The translations under genes and the position numbers were made by a program. Below, piece after piece: positions 14,940 to 15,774 of a stretch of 15,774 bases of DNA; within the stretch, counting starts at the first letter, position 1; each line of letters starts with the position of its first letter. The stretch lies in the NCBI GenBank assembly GCA_025998735.1, contig BNWJ01000022.1:1-15774 (forward strand), in the 5' to 3' direction. The DNA is from Alphaproteobacteria bacterium. GTDB taxonomy: Bacteria; Pseudomonadota; Alphaproteobacteria; UBA3830. The notes under the pieces are model-generated. The model ran no database searches and was not told where the DNA came from. It worked only from the letters and a program-made list of their open reading frames with translations.

Positions 14940-15617
14940 ATGAATAAAACCATGAGTGTGATAAAAGGAGCTATATATGCTTTGTTGTTCATGACTACTG
15001 CGTCGTTGTTTGCTTTAACTCTTGATGCAAGAAACGCTGGAATCACAAATATCCATTTCGATAGCTTAACGTTTAATAATTTATGGCATTGGAATTTGAG
15101 CCTCTCACCTGATCCTTCGAAGGGATTGAATGCCTATGCTGATGTTGCCCAGTATTTTACACATTGTAGTGGTTCCGATAATTTGGATATTGACACTATT
15201 GCCCCTAATGATTCAGGGAGTAATGGCGCAATAGACCTGTTGCAAAAGCCTCCTGGAGTCACTGATTATCAGGACCAAAAATAGGCTTACGCAACAGGTC
15301 TAATAATCATAAATGAGCTTCGATTCCTGAATACCCCTTTCCTGTTAAGTCATGGTTTGCCAGTAGAAAAATACGTGTTCAATATCTTAACATATAATAA
15401 TATATCAAACGCAAATGACGCCGGAAAACTTATAGATGTTCAGACCACATATAAATATGTAACTGGTATTAATACTGGTCAAGGAAGTCGTCTAGTATTT
15501 TCCTCTGATCCTCCAACAGGCGGACAGCCCTATTACTCCATAGACATAGTGCGTGACACCACGAAGGTTCATGATGAGCATGCAGTTCGTGATTTTCTTG
15601 AGCTAAACACGATTTAA
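14940..15617 (+). pseudogene. Exported-protein gene split by an in-frame amber stop from a small insertion
   Basis: The upstream part (14940-15284) encodes 114 residues with a signal peptide: MNKTMSVIKG, a hydrophobic stretch 11-25, possible cleavage after SLFA. It ends in TAG at 15282-15284. The same frame is open from 15285 to a TAA at 15615, so both parts were one gene. The TAG lies in a 69-base inverted-repeat element (15233-15301) flanked by AAT on both sides. Taking out the element and one AAT joins the parts in frame and gives an ORF of 201 residues. The mature protein is Asn/Asp/Ser-rich, without a recognised domain, and looks like a beta-rich surface or secreted protein. The upstream fragment may still be made, since promoter and ribosome site are intact. 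Suppression of the amber codon is possible but not shown. Confidence 0.65.
15233..15301. mobile_element. 69-base MITE-like element with 19-base terminal inverted repeats
   Basis: Ends AGACCTGTTGCAAAAGCCT (15233-15251) and AGGCTTACGCAACAGGTCT (15283-15301) are inverted repeats matching 17 of 19, around a 31-base centre. AAT directly flanks both sides (15230-15232, 15302-15304), which looks like a three-base target duplication. The ends resemble the TTGCAAA-containing termini of some insertion sequences (IS5-like groups make short duplications), so it may be a non-autonomous remnant moved by a transposase elsewhere. The parent element is not in the window. Confidence 0.6.
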
Positions 15618-15774
15618 CTGAGAATGTGGATTGGGCGAACAGAGAGGAAATGAGAGGAGTGAATCAGATCATAGACTCCAAATGAAAGAAGAGATTCTGA
15701 AGTTTGAAGCTTTTGGAATACAGTCGGAGATAGACCGGCCAGGCAGAGTCTAACCAACAGCCTGTAGTTAGCCT
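15618..15774. other. Window end without a recognised gene
   Basis: Only short open frames are seen (for example 23 codons starting with ATG at 15681). The DNA is purine-rich on the plus strand. No terminator or RNA gene recognised. It may be a decayed gene or the edge of another element. Confidence 0.4.

Overview
The window looks like part of the chromosome of an AT-rich, probably host-associated alphaproteobacterium, of a Rickettsiales or Holosporales type. The reasons are low overall G+C, a meso-diaminopimelate-type peptidoglycan operon, a single long RelA/SpoT enzyme, a transporter of the sodium/dicarboxylate symporter fold, and dispersed palindromic DNA that sits in frame inside a protein gene, as known from Rickettsia. 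The taxonomic placement is inference; no rRNA or other marker is present.

Layout. 1-207 is a G+C-rich tract of unclear origin running into prmC (release-factor methyltransferase, + strand). 1054-1272 is a G+C-rich repeat followed by a helical putative lipoprotein gene (1273-2229). Convergent to it is a compact minus-strand operon read from about 9610 down to 2248: murE, murF, mraY, murD, ftsW and a glutathione S-transferase-like gene. Neighbours overlap or are separated by a few bases. Together they build the cytoplasmic peptidoglycan precursor (MurE, MurF, MurD), load it on the lipid carrier (MraY) and polymerise it at division (FtsW). The genes murC, murG, murB, ddl and ftsQ/A/Z are not next to it. 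A divergent region with two good promoters and inverted repeats (9611-9881) separates the operon from a small exported protein with a Gly/Ser-rich tail (9882-10424). Then come a 383-base gene-free stretch, a divergent member of the sodium/dicarboxylate symporter family (10808-11968), a membrane-anchored HNH nuclease (12012-12590), a convergent bifunctional (p)ppGpp enzyme (12610-14694, minus strand), and an exported-protein gene broken by a tiny inverted-repeat insertion (14940-15617).

The most notable signal is dispersed DNA inside and around genes. MurE carries two extra in-frame segments. One is a 144-base imperfect palindrome with perfect 18-base ends. The other is related to the intergenic repeat after prmC, and the relation is also visible in translation on the same strand and frame. 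A third, unrelated 69-base element with 19-base terminal inverted repeats and a 3-base AAT flanking duplication puts an amber stop into the last gene. This points to a genome that has been seeded with small mobile palindromes, some tolerated as peptide insertions in an essential enzyme.

The transporter lacks several residues that in the structurally known homologue GltPh bind sodium and acidic substrate. The exported-protein gene has homopolymer runs in its promoter spacer that could make it phase variable.
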